The notes under the pieces: generated by a model
Database searches by the model: none
The model's input: the letters and a program-made list of their open reading frames with translations, nothing else
What the model was told of the DNA's origin: nothing
Position numbers and translations under genes: made by a program
Shown here: positions 43,723 through 52,690 of the stretch, piece by piece
Layout of the letters: each line of letters begins with the position of its first letter
Numbering within the stretch: position 1 is the first letter of the stretch
DNA from: Tenacibaculum sp. M341
GTDB lineage: Bacteria; Bacteroidota; Bacteroidia; Flavobacteriales; Flavobacteriaceae
Direction of reading: 5' to 3'
NCBI RefSeq assembly: GCF_004337695.1
Contig: NZ_SJXJ01000010.1
Span: forward strand, 183,716 to 247,715
DNA: 64,000 bases

Positions 43723-45918
43723 TTATTTGTTAATAATAATTCGTTTCGATAGTTTTTGGTTTTTACTAAGAAGGAAATAAGAACCAGTTTCCAAATTGTT
43801 TAGATTTATGGTTGTTTTTCCATTTTGAATTTCAGTGTTTATTTCTTTGACAGTTGCTCCTAAAAGATTTACAACCTTAAATACTTCATTGGTATTTTTC
43901 AAACCAGTTATGGTAAGTAATCCGTTTGAAGGATTAGGGAAAACAGAGAATTTTTGTTGTTTAGGAATTTCTTGGATTTTTTGTTTAACTGTTACAGTTT
44001 TATTGAAAGCATTTCCTGTAACGGCATCTTTAAAAATCCATTGAGTATAATTTCCAGACCAATTGGTAGGGCGTTGTTCTAGGCTACTAGAAATTGCATT
44101 TGTAGTTGGTCTAAAGTACATTCCAGTTTGTCTATTTTGTAAATAGAAATAACCATTAGCGCTAGGTACTTTTTTCCATTGAGTGAAATTTCCCTTAAAG
44201 GTATTAGGTACTTGTTGAATAATACTTGAATTGGAATTATTTAACGGGCGGAAGAATAAATTAGTGGCTACATTTTTAAGAAAAAAGTAACCATTACCAG
44301 CATCAATCATAGTCCATTTTGCACTATTTGAGTTACTACTATTGGCAACCATTTGTAATTCAGAGAATACAGTAGTACCATTTGCGCTTATTTTACCATT
44401 TGTCTGTTTGTTGATTATAAAGAAAGTATTGTCGCTAGTTAATAGTTGAGGTGTGGTTTCACAATTATCAATAGAAGTGGTAAAGTTTCCTCCAACTGGT
44501 CTAATGCTTGTTTTTAATAAAATAGTACTTCCTGCTGCCGGAGCTTGTTCTAAGTTAACAGAAACAGTAGCTGTACTAGACCCTGCATTTACAGTAGTAA
44601 CTCCATTGGTTTTCCACACTCCAGATTCCCAAAATTCAATCACAATATCTCTAGTAGTATCAGCTTCATAAGAAACATCAAACGTGTAATTCTTTTCAGC
44701 AGTTATTGTACTTGGTAAATTATTGCAACTTACAGAGGCATTATTTGAAGAGTTGGTAATAGGTGTGTATACTCTTACCCAATCTACCAACATTTTATTC
44801 TTTGATGGATCATTTAAATCGGCTACAGAAGGTGTACTATTTAATAACCAACCTTGAGATTCCATATTAATTATAATGTCTAATTCTTTTGTAAAACCTG
44901 CAGGTTCAACAGTAACTCCATTTTGATCTACATCATTATCATCTCCACCTTGAAACCATCCCGGATCAATTACACTAAAACCTTTTGAAGCATTACTAGT
45001 ATTTTGCAGCGTACTTAAACTGTAATTGTTAGTTGTAGTGTGAATTGTTACATCTGAATATCCATCAGGTCTATTGGTAGGAAAATAGTAGCCATTGGCA
45101 TTTTGTTGAACAGCCTTGTAATAGGTGTATTCCCATTTATCACCTATTTTAGTAGCCATGGCATTGTAGTACATAACACGTACTAAGTTTCCATCAATAT
45201 AATATTCCCAGTGCTTCGGACCTATCCAATTTACTCCCATTCGCATGTAACGTCTATTACCACCATTCCAGCAGTATTCTCCCCATCCACCAGCTTGTGT
45301 GATTTCATCAATAGGATACCAGCTATTCCAGTCTCTAGGTTGATAATCTGTAAAAGGATTTCTAACAAACGAATGATGGCTAATGTGTGTGAAATTTTTA
45401 AAGAAATCAACACCACCATAATTTTCAATAATGTCAATTTCTTCAGTATCATCAGGACTTAATAACCAAAAACATGAAGCTAATGATATATTGGCAACAC
45501 TAATTGAAGATTCAACATATACAGGGTATGTAACTTTTGCATTTGAAGTAACACAGCCTGAAGCAACACCATATGCACCTCCTTTGGTTGTTTCTGGTGT
45601 TTGTCCAACGGTTATTACCAAGTTAGTACCATCTACAGCTACATTAGAAGTATCCCAATAGGTATATCCTGGACCATCCCATTGATTATGATAAAAATTA
45701 TACCATTGATTTTGAGGACCGAAGTTCGATCTATTAGCAAATTCCCCAGCTGAAAAAGAATTAGAATAGTTAAAATCATCAGAGAGTGATTCAACTATCT
45801 CCCATGTTTTTCCATCACCAGCATTAGCAGGTATCGATATATTGTCCCAATCATTTTGAGCAGTGATTTGTATGCTTAAGCATAGTACAAAAAGTAAAAG
45901 TATTTTAAGATTTTTCAT
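43723..45918 (-). CDS. Larger GH16 hydrolase with lectin and T9SS modules
   Basis: From ATG 45918 the protein has 731 residues; the in-frame ATG at 45957 would prefix 13 residues to a good signal peptide (1-21). GH16 domain about 22-400 with EEIDIIENYGG (E160, D162, E165) in an agarase/porphyranase-like context, a beta-sandwich module about 405-510, then a ricin-like module and a T9SS sorting domain that are close copies of those in the downstream gene (QQVPNT, QWKKVPSANGYFYLQNRQTGMYFRP, VFPNPSNGLLTITGL). It is a secreted enzyme for galactan degradation; a paralogous pair made by module duplication. Confidence 0.9.
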   Translation of the reverse strand: MKNLKILLLFVLCLSIQITAQNDWDNISIPANAGDGKTWEIVESLSDDFNYSNSFSAGEFANRSNFGPQNQWYNFYHNQWDGPGYTYWDTSNVAVDGTNLVITVGQTPETTKGGAYGVASGCVTSNAKVTYPVYVESSISVANISLASCFWLLSPDDTEEIDIIENYGGVDFFKNFTHISHHSFVRNPFTDYQPRDWNSWYPIDEITQAGGWGEYCWNGGNRRYMRMGVNWIGPKHWEYYIDGNLVRVMYYNAMATKIGDKWEYTYYKAVQQNANGYYFPTNRPDGYSDVTIHTTTNNYSLSTLQNTSNASKGFSVIDPGWFQGGDDNDVDQNGVTVEPAGFTKELDIIINMESQGWLLNSTPSVADLNDPSKNKMLVDWVRVYTPITNSSNNASVSCNNLPSTITAEKNYTFDVSYEADTTRDIVIEFWESGVWKTNGVTTVNAGSSTATVSVNLEQAPAAGSTILLKTSIRPVGGNFTTSIDNCETTPQLLTSDNTFFIINKQTNGKISANGTTVFSELQMVANSSNSNSAKWTMIDAGNGYFFLKNVATNLFFRPLNNSNSSIIQQVPNTFKGNFTQWKKVPSANGYFYLQNRQTGMYFRPTTNAISSSLEQRPTNWSGNYTQWIFKDAVTGNAFNKTVTVKQKIQEIPKQQKFSVFPNPSNGLLTITGLKNTNEVFKVVNLLGATVKEINTEIQNGKTTINLNNLETGSYFLLSKNQKLSKRIIINK

Positions 45919-46733
45919 TTTAGTAATTGTTTTAATTTTTACTAATTGAAAGACCACATATATTTGAAGTTTGTATATTATTTTTTACAGAATAGTATGA
46001 CCGTCTTTCAATAGTTTATTAAAAGTTTAAAGGATTATTTATTAGTTTTTTTAGTAAATCAAATCAAATCAGAGTAGGTTTAAATACATTGTATTGCTGT
46101 TGAGTTTCAGTCCTATTTTACTGATCTTTTTAGGGTATAAACAATCAGAAACACGAGTATTTCATCCAATTACTATAAACAGTTGGTCAGAAAATTTATA
46201 GTAAACTCAATTATTTGATTTTTTTGTAGCTCTTAGTTGATTTCATCATAAATAAAATTCTAACATAGAGTTTTTTAGATAACTCAAAAGCTATCTACAG
46301 TACAGAAATGCCTGTTACTTTTTACTCGTTAGAAAGTAATTATGAGTTTCTACTAAAAGCCAATAATTGTTTGATTAGCTAGTACTGTAGTTTTTGTTAG
46401 CTATCAAATAGTGTGTTTTGGTATGTAACCAAGCGAGTGTTGATAACAATACATCAACACAAATTGAAAAGGTTAATTTGTTTGTAAACATTTTTAGGGT
46501 TTTTTAGATTATAATTTTGATTTTATAATAACGGAGGTTAAGACCGTTTGTTTTACAAAGTTAATAAATGAAAATATTTAAACTACTGGTTTTTAGATGT
46601 TTGTTTGTTTTTGTTTAGTTTAAGTCAATTTTTTTTAATAGAAAATCAGTAAAAAACTATTCAATATTTAATTAATGAGCAATAGTTGTACTTCATTCTT
46701 TTTCTTTAATTTTAGAATTTAATAGAAAATATT
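45919..46733. other. 815-bp divergent intergenic region
   Basis: No ORF is supported. Inverted sequences TACAGTAC (about 46297) and GTACTGTA (about 46382), each flanked by AGCTAT/CTAGT-type bases, form a widely spaced palindrome. A short AACGG/CCGTT hairpin lies about 46530-46550. The region must hold the promoters of the GH16 pair (-) and of the dioxygenase operon (+), and perhaps a leader RNA; it is unusually long for this window. Confidence 0.5.
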
Positions 46734-47258
46734 ATGAATTTAGTACAGCCTTTAAACTTTAAAAAGTGGATTGATGAACACCGTCATTTGTTAAAACCTC
46801 CTGTAGGTAATAAGCAAGTTTGGGATAACGGTGAATACATAGTAATGGTTGTTGGTGGTCCTAATAGCAGAAAAGATTATCATTATAATGAAACTCCAGA
46901 ATTCTTTTATCAAGTAGAAGGAGATATGGTATTAAAAATTATTGATGATAAAGGAGAGATGATTGATGTAGAAATTAATGAAGGAGATATTTATTTATTA
47001 CCAGCAAAAGTACCACACTCACCTCAACGCAAAGAGAATACAGTAGGTTTGGTAATAGAATATCCTCGTTCTGAAGGTATGATGGACGCTTTAGAATGGT
47101 ATTGTGAAAATTGTGGAACACCTTTATACAGAGAAGAATTTGCTTTAGATAATATTGAAACAGATATGCCAAAGATTTTTGATACATATTACTCAGATAA
47201 AGAAAAGTGTACATGTAGTAATTGTGGTACTGTGATGGAAGCTCCAGTAAAGAAATAA
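46734..47258 (+). CDS. nbaC: 3-hydroxyanthranilate 3,4-dioxygenase
   Basis: The 174-residue cupin opens the ring of 3-hydroxyanthranilate to 2-amino-3-carboxymuconate semialdehyde. The signature RKDYHYNETPEFFYQVEGD supplies His and Glu for iron, LPAKVPHSPQR the second His, and the C-terminal CENC and CSNC pairs form the rubredoxin-like iron site of the bacterial enzyme. It starts a three-gene run with an alpha/beta hydrolase and ACMSD. Confidence 0.95.
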   Translation: MNLVQPLNFKKWIDEHRHLLKPPVGNKQVWDNGEYIVMVVGGPNSRKDYHYNETPEFFYQVEGDMVLKIIDDKGEMIDVEINEGDIYLLPAKVPHSPQRKENTVGLVIEYPRSEGMMDALEWYCENCGTPLYREEFALDNIETDMPKIFDTYYSDKEKCTCSNCGTVMEAPVKK

Positions 47259-47300
47259 GACTTTCAAATATTTAAAACAAAACTATTTTAGCGTACATTA

Positions 47301-48179
47301 ATGAAAAAAAGCTTGTCTTATCATTTAGTATCATTTGTTCTAAAATTAAAAGGAATAAAGAAGATGTTTAGTACAGATCCTGTAGATTATAAAAAGATAC
47401 GAAAGGAAGATGTTAAAATACCCAAAAGCAGTTTTTTTAAAAAGCAAAAAAGATTTACTGTTTTAGATACTACAGTTACAGAAGTTTTATCAAAAGAAGG
47501 CACGAATAAATTGATTCTTTTTATCCATGGAGGAGCTTTTATATCTGGACCAGCAGAACATCATTGGAATACTATAAGAAAACTACATAAACATACAGTG
47601 TATACTATTTGGTTATGTGATTATCCAAAAGCACCAGAATCTCAAATAGATGTCATTTCTAATAATATAGATGCTGTTTATAAGAAGGCACTAGAAAGCT
47701 ATCAACCTGAAAACATTGTGTTGTTGGGTGATTCTGTTGGAGGAACTTTAAGTTTTGCTTTGGTACAGAGATTGATAAAAAATCAAAAAGAAATACCTTC
47801 AAAAATTATTGCAATTTCACCAGTAATGGATGCTACTTTATCTAATCCTAGAATTATGGAGTTTGATAAAAAAGACCCTATGTTGTCAAAAAAAGGAATT
47901 TTAAGTGCCAAAAAAATGTGTGCCAATAATAAGGATTTAACTGATCTTAAAATTTCTCCTATCTATGGAAGTTTTAATGGTTTTCCTAAAACCCTCCTTT
48001 TTTTAGGTGAAAATGATATAATGTATCCAGATCAAGAAATTTTAGTAGAAAAGTTAAAAGAAAGTAGTATAACATTTAGAGCTATTGTTGGAAAACAAAT
48101 GCCTCATATTTGGGTTTTATTACCTTTTTTGAAAGAAGGAAAAATAGCTTTAAAGGAACTTTTAAAAGAATTAAATTGA
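47301..48179 (+). CDS. HSL-type alpha/beta hydrolase, candidate formamidase
   Basis: The 292-residue alpha/beta hydrolase has the oxyanion motif FIHGGAFISGP (about 75-85), the nucleophile elbow GDSVGG (Ser about 149) and a late His in MPHIWVLLPF. It is of the hormone-sensitive-lipase class, to which arylformamidase (kynurenine formamidase) of animals also belongs. Located between nbaC and the ACMSD gene, it is the best candidate in the window for N-formylkynurenine hydrolysis, although other ester/amide substrates are possible. There is no signal peptide: the N-terminal hydrophobic run is short. Confidence 0.85.
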   Translation: MKKSLSYHLVSFVLKLKGIKKMFSTDPVDYKKIRKEDVKIPKSSFFKKQKRFTVLDTTVTEVLSKEGTNKLILFIHGGAFISGPAEHHWNTIRKLHKHTVYTIWLCDYPKAPESQIDVISNNIDAVYKKALESYQPENIVLLGDSVGGTLSFALVQRLIKNQKEIPSKIIAISPVMDATLSNPRIMEFDKKDPMLSKKGILSAKKMCANNKDLTDLKISPIYGSFNGFPKTLLFLGENDIMYPDQEILVEKLKESSITFRAIVGKQMPHIWVLLPFLKEGKIALKELLKELN

Positions 48180-48208
48180 TTATTTTACCCCTCGAAAAAC
48201 TATAAGAA

Positions 48209-49294
48209 ATGAACAATAGAAAACTACGTATAAATGGTCATTCACACTTACTTCCGTATCCAGAAGAAATTCCACAATACATGAAGGACAAAGGAATTTT
48301 TTGGGTAGATAAAGATCGTAAATATATGTTACAGAAAGATTGGAGTCGTCCTGTAACAGATTCGAGTTTTTTCTTAGAAGAAAAATTAGCTTGGATGGAG
48401 CATTTTAAAATTGATCATGCTGTAGTTTTAAATTTATCTCAATTATACGGAAACGGATTGCGTTTAGAAGAAATGAAACAAGCGTTGCGTTTTCAAAATG
48501 ATTTTAATGCTAGAATTCAGCAAGATCATCCAAGTAAATTTACATGTGGTTTTGTAGTGCATCCTGGTTTTGTTCGTGGTGCTTGTTGGGAAATAGAACG
48601 TTGTGTAGAGCAATTAGGAATGAATTTACTTTGTTTACCAACGCATTATATGGACACAATTGGTACATGGAGATGTATTTTTGATGAAGAAAATGAACCT
48701 ATTTTTGAATTGGCAGATAAGTATAATTTAGCTGTAGAAATCCATCCATATGATGGAGAAAAATTCATAAAATTAGAAAATACAAGTTGGCGTTTCCATT
48801 TAATTTGGATGTTAGCTCAGTGTGCAGATGCTTATCACTTTTTAACGTTAAATGGGTATTATGAAAAATATCCAAACATGCGTGTATGTTTTGCACACGG
48901 AGGTCAGTTGGCACAAATGAACTTGGGGAGAAGAATTCAAGGGTTTGATGGACGTCCTGATTTATTTGATGGTAAAGAACATCCAAGAAAAGCAGTAGGA
49001 CATAAAAATATTTTCTTTGATACTTTGGTACATGATACTGGATCTTTAGAATTATTGATAAAAAATCAGGGAGTAAGTCAAGTGCTGATTGGTTTAGATG
49101 ATCCATATCCATTAGGAGAAATGCAAAGTGATAAACAATCATCTTATCCAGGTAAAATTTTAGATTTAGCAATTGACAGAGAAATTATATCTGAAAAAGA
49201 TAGAGATGAAATGTGGCAATGCAATGTTTTACAATGGTTATTTGGTGATGATGAAGAGAAGAAAAAAGACTTGGTCAATAAAATTTTAAGTTAA
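48209..49294 (+). CDS. 2-amino-3-carboxymuconate-6-semialdehyde decarboxylase (ACMSD)
   Basis: The 361-residue metal-dependent amidohydrolase-superfamily decarboxylase removes CO2 from the product of nbaC and steers carbon away from quinolinate. Zinc ligands are visible: GHSH at the start (His 9/11 region), IHPYD (about 182), CFAHGG (about 229) and Asp in GLDDPYPLGE (about 293). It is close to known ACMSDs in length. It is the last gene of the nbaC run, and its product feeds the dehydrogenase encoded at 36616. Confidence 0.93.
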   Translation: MNNRKLRINGHSHLLPYPEEIPQYMKDKGIFWVDKDRKYMLQKDWSRPVTDSSFFLEEKLAWMEHFKIDHAVVLNLSQLYGNGLRLEEMKQALRFQNDFNARIQQDHPSKFTCGFVVHPGFVRGACWEIERCVEQLGMNLLCLPTHYMDTIGTWRCIFDEENEPIFELADKYNLAVEIHPYDGEKFIKLENTSWRFHLIWMLAQCADAYHFLTLNGYYEKYPNMRVCFAHGGQLAQMNLGRRIQGFDGRPDLFDGKEHPRKAVGHKNIFFDTLVHDTGSLELLIKNQGVSQVLIGLDDPYPLGEMQSDKQSSYPGKILDLAIDREIISEKDRDEMWQCNVLQWLFGDDEEKKKDLVNKILS

Positions 49295-49377
49295 AAATAT
49301 ATACTTGTTCTTTATCTCTTTAGAAAATAACTTGTATAAAGTTACCCAATTATAATTTTTAAACTGCTTTAAAAGAG

Positions 49378-49385
49378 TACTTTTG
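49378..49385 (+). promoter_or_regulatory. -7 element before the exported protein gene
   Basis: TACTTTTG fits TANNTTTG and lies 26 nt upstream of the ATG at 49411; no TTTG at the right spacing. Confidence 0.4.
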
Positions 49386-49410
49386 CGTCACTCATTTAAA
49401 AAATAGAATT

Positions 49411-50907
49411 ATGAAAAAACTTTTTTTATTAGTAACAATACTTATTACCTCAATTTTTACACTCAAAGCACAGGTTTCTGATTTGTCTGATTTGGCATCT
49501 GGTAGTTTAGAAATGTTTGTACCAATTAGTGAATTAAATGGAGATATTTATGGATATTTTACAATATACAAATTAGATAATATTAGTAAGACTGAGGAAA
49601 AATATGAATATGTTTTACTAGATAAAAACCTAAATAAAGTAGCTAATGGAGAATTTGTAGATGTACGTTACAAGAGACATTTTTTTGAAACAAGGTTTTT
49701 GAGTCCAGAAAAATCTGGAACAAATTTAATTATAAGTAAAGTACATTATAATTACTTAAACGCTAAGTATACATTTATGACCCATAGGATATTAGACTTG
49801 ACTAAAAACGAAATGTCTGATCCTTTTTATTATAAAGATGGTGAAATTACTGATGGAATAAGAGATGTAAAAAAGATAAAAGGTTTAGCAAAGAGACAAA
49901 GTACATTCGAGTATCCATTAGTTTTTAGTGAAGGTTTTTTCATGTTTGAAAAGATAAAAAGTAAAGCTGGAGGAAATCTAAAAGATATGAAAAGTTTAAA
50001 AGCTTTTGGAATAGACAAAAAATTAAAGTGGGAATATGAGTATAATCCAGACAGGTCTTCTTTAAACTATGCTTTTGAAGCAATCGATGAAGAAAATGTT
50101 ATTTTTTGGACTTTTAATACAAAAACGAAATCTGAAAAGCTGCATAGATTAAACCCTAAAACAGGAGAAGTAATATTCCTATACGAATTAGAAAATAAAT
50201 CATCAGAGTACAATCATGTATATAGATTAGAGATTTTAGAAGACAGAATTGTTATCGTTGGTAAAATGAGTGCTTATAAAAAGTCTGGTTATAATTATAA
50301 AAAAGCATTGGGCGTTTTTAGAATAGAGTTAGATAAAGAAGGAAAAGAGCTTTCTAAAAAATATTTTACTTGGAATAAAGCTAACGAGTTTATGGAGATA
50401 AAAGAAAATGGAAAGATGAAAGGAGGCTATAGACTAAGAACTAAAAAATATTTTGTTTTCAAAGATGGAAGTATATCAATATTGACTGAGAAGTGGAGAG
50501 ATAATACTGATTTATTTATAGTAAAAGTACTTGATGCTAATGTAACTGATTTTGTAATGTTTAATTTTGATGCAGATTTTAATTTGAAAAGTGTAGATGT
50601 AATAGAAAAAGATAAAACAAAAGGATATAGTTCGGATTATTTATTCTCTCAAAAAATAGAAGATGGTAAAGGTGTTGCTTTCTTTTATAGCGATAATAAA
50701 AAGGTTGAGGGTAAAAAGAAGGAAAAAAATTGGGTGTTAGGTATTGTAACAATTAAAGAAGGTAAAATGAATCATGAACAAATACCAATGTCTTCTGAAG
50801 ATCATTTTATTTACCCTTACATAGCTAAAGAGGGATATATTTTATTAAGAGAGTTTAATAAAGATGCCGATTATGATCAAATCAGATTAGAAAGATTAAA
50901 TTATTAG
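49411..50907 (+). CDS. Uncharacterised exported beta-rich protein
   Basis: The 498-residue protein has a signal peptide (1-20, TLKAQ) and then alternating short strands with a repeated pattern of charged turns, as in propeller-like proteins. There is no T9SS domain and no lipobox. I do not recognise the family. Possibly a stress-type or envelope protein; no neighbouring gene shares the transcription unit. A bidirectional terminator ends it. Confidence 0.68.
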   Translation: MKKLFLLVTILITSIFTLKAQVSDLSDLASGSLEMFVPISELNGDIYGYFTIYKLDNISKTEEKYEYVLLDKNLNKVANGEFVDVRYKRHFFETRFLSPEKSGTNLIISKVHYNYLNAKYTFMTHRILDLTKNEMSDPFYYKDGEITDGIRDVKKIKGLAKRQSTFEYPLVFSEGFFMFEKIKSKAGGNLKDMKSLKAFGIDKKLKWEYEYNPDRSSLNYAFEAIDEENVIFWTFNTKTKSEKLHRLNPKTGEVIFLYELENKSSEYNHVYRLEILEDRIVIVGKMSAYKKSGYNYKKALGVFRIELDKEGKELSKKYFTWNKANEFMEIKENGKMKGGYRLRTKKYFVFKDGSISILTEKWRDNTDLFIVKVLDANVTDFVMFNFDADFNLKSVDVIEKDKTKGYSSDYLFSQKIEDGKGVAFFYSDNKKVEGKKKEKNWVLGIVTIKEGKMNHEQIPMSSEDHFIYPYIAKEGYILLREFNKDADYDQIRLERLNY

Positions 50908-50928
50908 ATAAAGTAGATAATTTCATAT

Positions 50929-50960
50929 AAAAAGCAGAAGTTTAATCTTCTGCTTTTTTT
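50929..50960. terminator. Bidirectional terminator with an embedded stop codon
   Basis: A perfect 12-bp stem (50929-50940 with 50947-50958), six-nt loop and T run. The stop codon of the convergent M48 gene (50942-50944) lies in the loop and its last codons in the stem. Confidence 0.9.
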
Positions 50961-52261
50961 GTTTTTGAGTAATAATTGGCAATATTTTTAATTTCATTAA
51001 GACGTAGGTTCCATAGAAAACTGATGAATTGTTGGTAGCTTTCACTTTGTTCGTTAGGTACTAATCTATGAACATGTCTGTTAAATTGATACTTTTTCTT
51101 AGCTTCATATAATTTTTGAAAATTAATACCTAACCATTCTTTTAAAAACAAATTAGTTGGATTTTTTTCTAACTTGAATAGAGTTAAATAAATACTAATA
51201 CCATAATCTTCAGAATAACTTAAATTAGGAATATCTTCATTTCTAGCTATACCTTGTAATTCTTTGTATTTTGAGTTGTTTATAAATGGTTTTTCTTCTA
51301 AAAGTTCTTTAGCAAATGTGCTTTTTATTTTTGTGATTCTTTCATAGATTTCTGGATGTGACTTTATAGAATCTTGATTTATTTTTTCTTTAAAGTTATT
51401 GTAATTGTATGAGTTAAAATCTTCAATTTTCATCCATTCTTCTTTGAATGGCTGTTCTTTTAAGTCAAAATATTTTTTGTAGGTTTCTTTTTTAAGGCTA
51501 ATATTTGGTAAAGAATCAAATTTAGCTAGTAATGATAATGCATTAACGAATTCTTTAGGTTGATAGTTGGTGTTTTTGTAAAGAATAAAACCAATAGAAT
51601 CAGCCTCTATTTCTTCTATTCTGTGTTTCTTCTTATTGCTATATAAAATATCTTTTAAAGCACTAAAAGCCTCAGATTGCTTATTGTATTTTTTCTTTTT
51701 TATTTTTTTTGACTGCTCTCTTTTTTCTTTAGAGGTCTCTAGGTTTACAGTATGTAAGATATTTTTTTTAGTGTGATTTAATATTTGATGAGCTATTTCG
51801 TGGCTTAATACTGCTGCTAGTTGATCTTCATTTTTTAAATATTTAAAGAGCCCCATATTTAGTAATACAAATCCTCTTCCCATACTCAATGCATTAGGAG
51901 AATTATTTTTAGTAACATAAACTCTAAGTTTACGGTTTTTAAGTAAAGTATCATTATTGTCGATTAAACTTTGGGTAATTGAATCGATATAACTAGTAAA
52001 ATGAGTATTAAAAACTAGTTTTTTCTTTTTTATATCTTTTAAGAATGTATTGTAAAGTTCAGTGTAAGACTGAATAATTTTTTTACGTTTTTTCCCTTTA
52101 TATGATTTTTTTAATTCTTTGTTGAATATTTCTAATTCGGATTCAATATCTTCAATAAGCTTTTTACGTATTTTATAATCTGTTGTATCTAAAGCTGTAT
52201 AGTTTTGAGAAAAAGATAGTAGGGAATAAAAAAAGAAAATAAATATTATTGTTTTTTTCAT
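50942..52261 (-). CDS. M48-family metalloprotease
   Basis: The 439-residue exported protease has a signal peptide (1-18), ALSMGRGFVLLNMGLFKYLKNEDQLAAVLSHEIAHQILNH with the zinc motif HEIAH (about residues 154-158), and the third ligand Glu in IEEIEADSIGF (about 218). It contains a Lys-rich insertion between the zinc site and the third ligand. Family members act in outer-membrane protein quality control (BepA/LoiP like). Monocistronic. Confidence 0.88.
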   Translation of the reverse strand: MKKTIIFIFFFYSLLSFSQNYTALDTTDYKIRKKLIEDIESELEIFNKELKKSYKGKKRKKIIQSYTELYNTFLKDIKKKKLVFNTHFTSYIDSITQSLIDNNDTLLKNRKLRVYVTKNNSPNALSMGRGFVLLNMGLFKYLKNEDQLAAVLSHEIAHQILNHTKKNILHTVNLETSKEKREQSKKIKKKKYNKQSEAFSALKDILYSNKKKHRIEEIEADSIGFILYKNTNYQPKEFVNALSLLAKFDSLPNISLKKETYKKYFDLKEQPFKEEWMKIEDFNSYNYNNFKEKINQDSIKSHPEIYERITKIKSTFAKELLEEKPFINNSKYKELQGIARNEDIPNLSYSEDYGISIYLTLFKLEKNPTNLFLKEWLGINFQKLYEAKKKYQFNRHVHRLVPNEQSESYQQFISFLWNLRLNEIKNIANYYSKTKKAED

Positions 52262-52380
52262 ACGATAAAATTTTTGTGCAAGATACTATTTATTGTAATC
52301 AAGTAAAGAATGTTTAAAAATAGATTGTTTTTGTTGTAACGAAAAACTTATTTATGATTACTAATAAATAAAACAAGGTT

Positions 52381-52599
52381 ATGAATAAGAAGCAAAATAG
52401 AGGATTTGTAGACAATGCATTAGGAACTTCTGAATGGTTTGGAGCTATTATTAGATATTTGTTCTTTTTGGGTAAAAGAAAGTTCAATACCATATACAAC
52501 GAAAAAGACTTTTGGAAAAACGTAATTGTAGGATATATTTTTAAGGTAGTAGGAATAATTGTATTAATTTTATTAATCCTAAATATGTATTACATATAG
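52381..52599 (+). CDS. Small single-TM protein
   Basis: The 72-residue protein has a polar N-terminal half with GFVDNALGTSEWFGAIIRYLFF and a C-terminal membrane helix (about 49-69). The family is unknown to me. A 73-bp stretch coding for its C-terminal helix is duplicated at 56228-56300. A terminator follows. Confidence 0.7.
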   Translation: MNKKQNRGFVDNALGTSEWFGAIIRYLFFLGKRKFNTIYNEKDFWKNVIVGYIFKVVGIIVLILLILNMYYI

Positions 52600-52634
52600 T
52601 TACTGAATAATCTATTCATATTAATATTAAAAAG

Positions 52635-52678
52635 AAAAACCGATAATACTTCAAAAAGTTTTATCGGTTTTTTTTTAT
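52635..52678. terminator. Bidirectional terminator
   Basis: A 12-bp stem AAAAACCGATAA (52635-52646) with TTATCGGTTTTT (52661-52672) and Ts on both sides, between convergent genes. Confidence 0.88.
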
Positions 52679-52690
52679 TTTACACAATGT

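Noticed and set aside
43835-45661. Several + strand ORFs of 60-85 codons opposite the GH16 genes
   Set aside because: They are shadows of the strongly supported - strand reading frame with no motifs or start signals.
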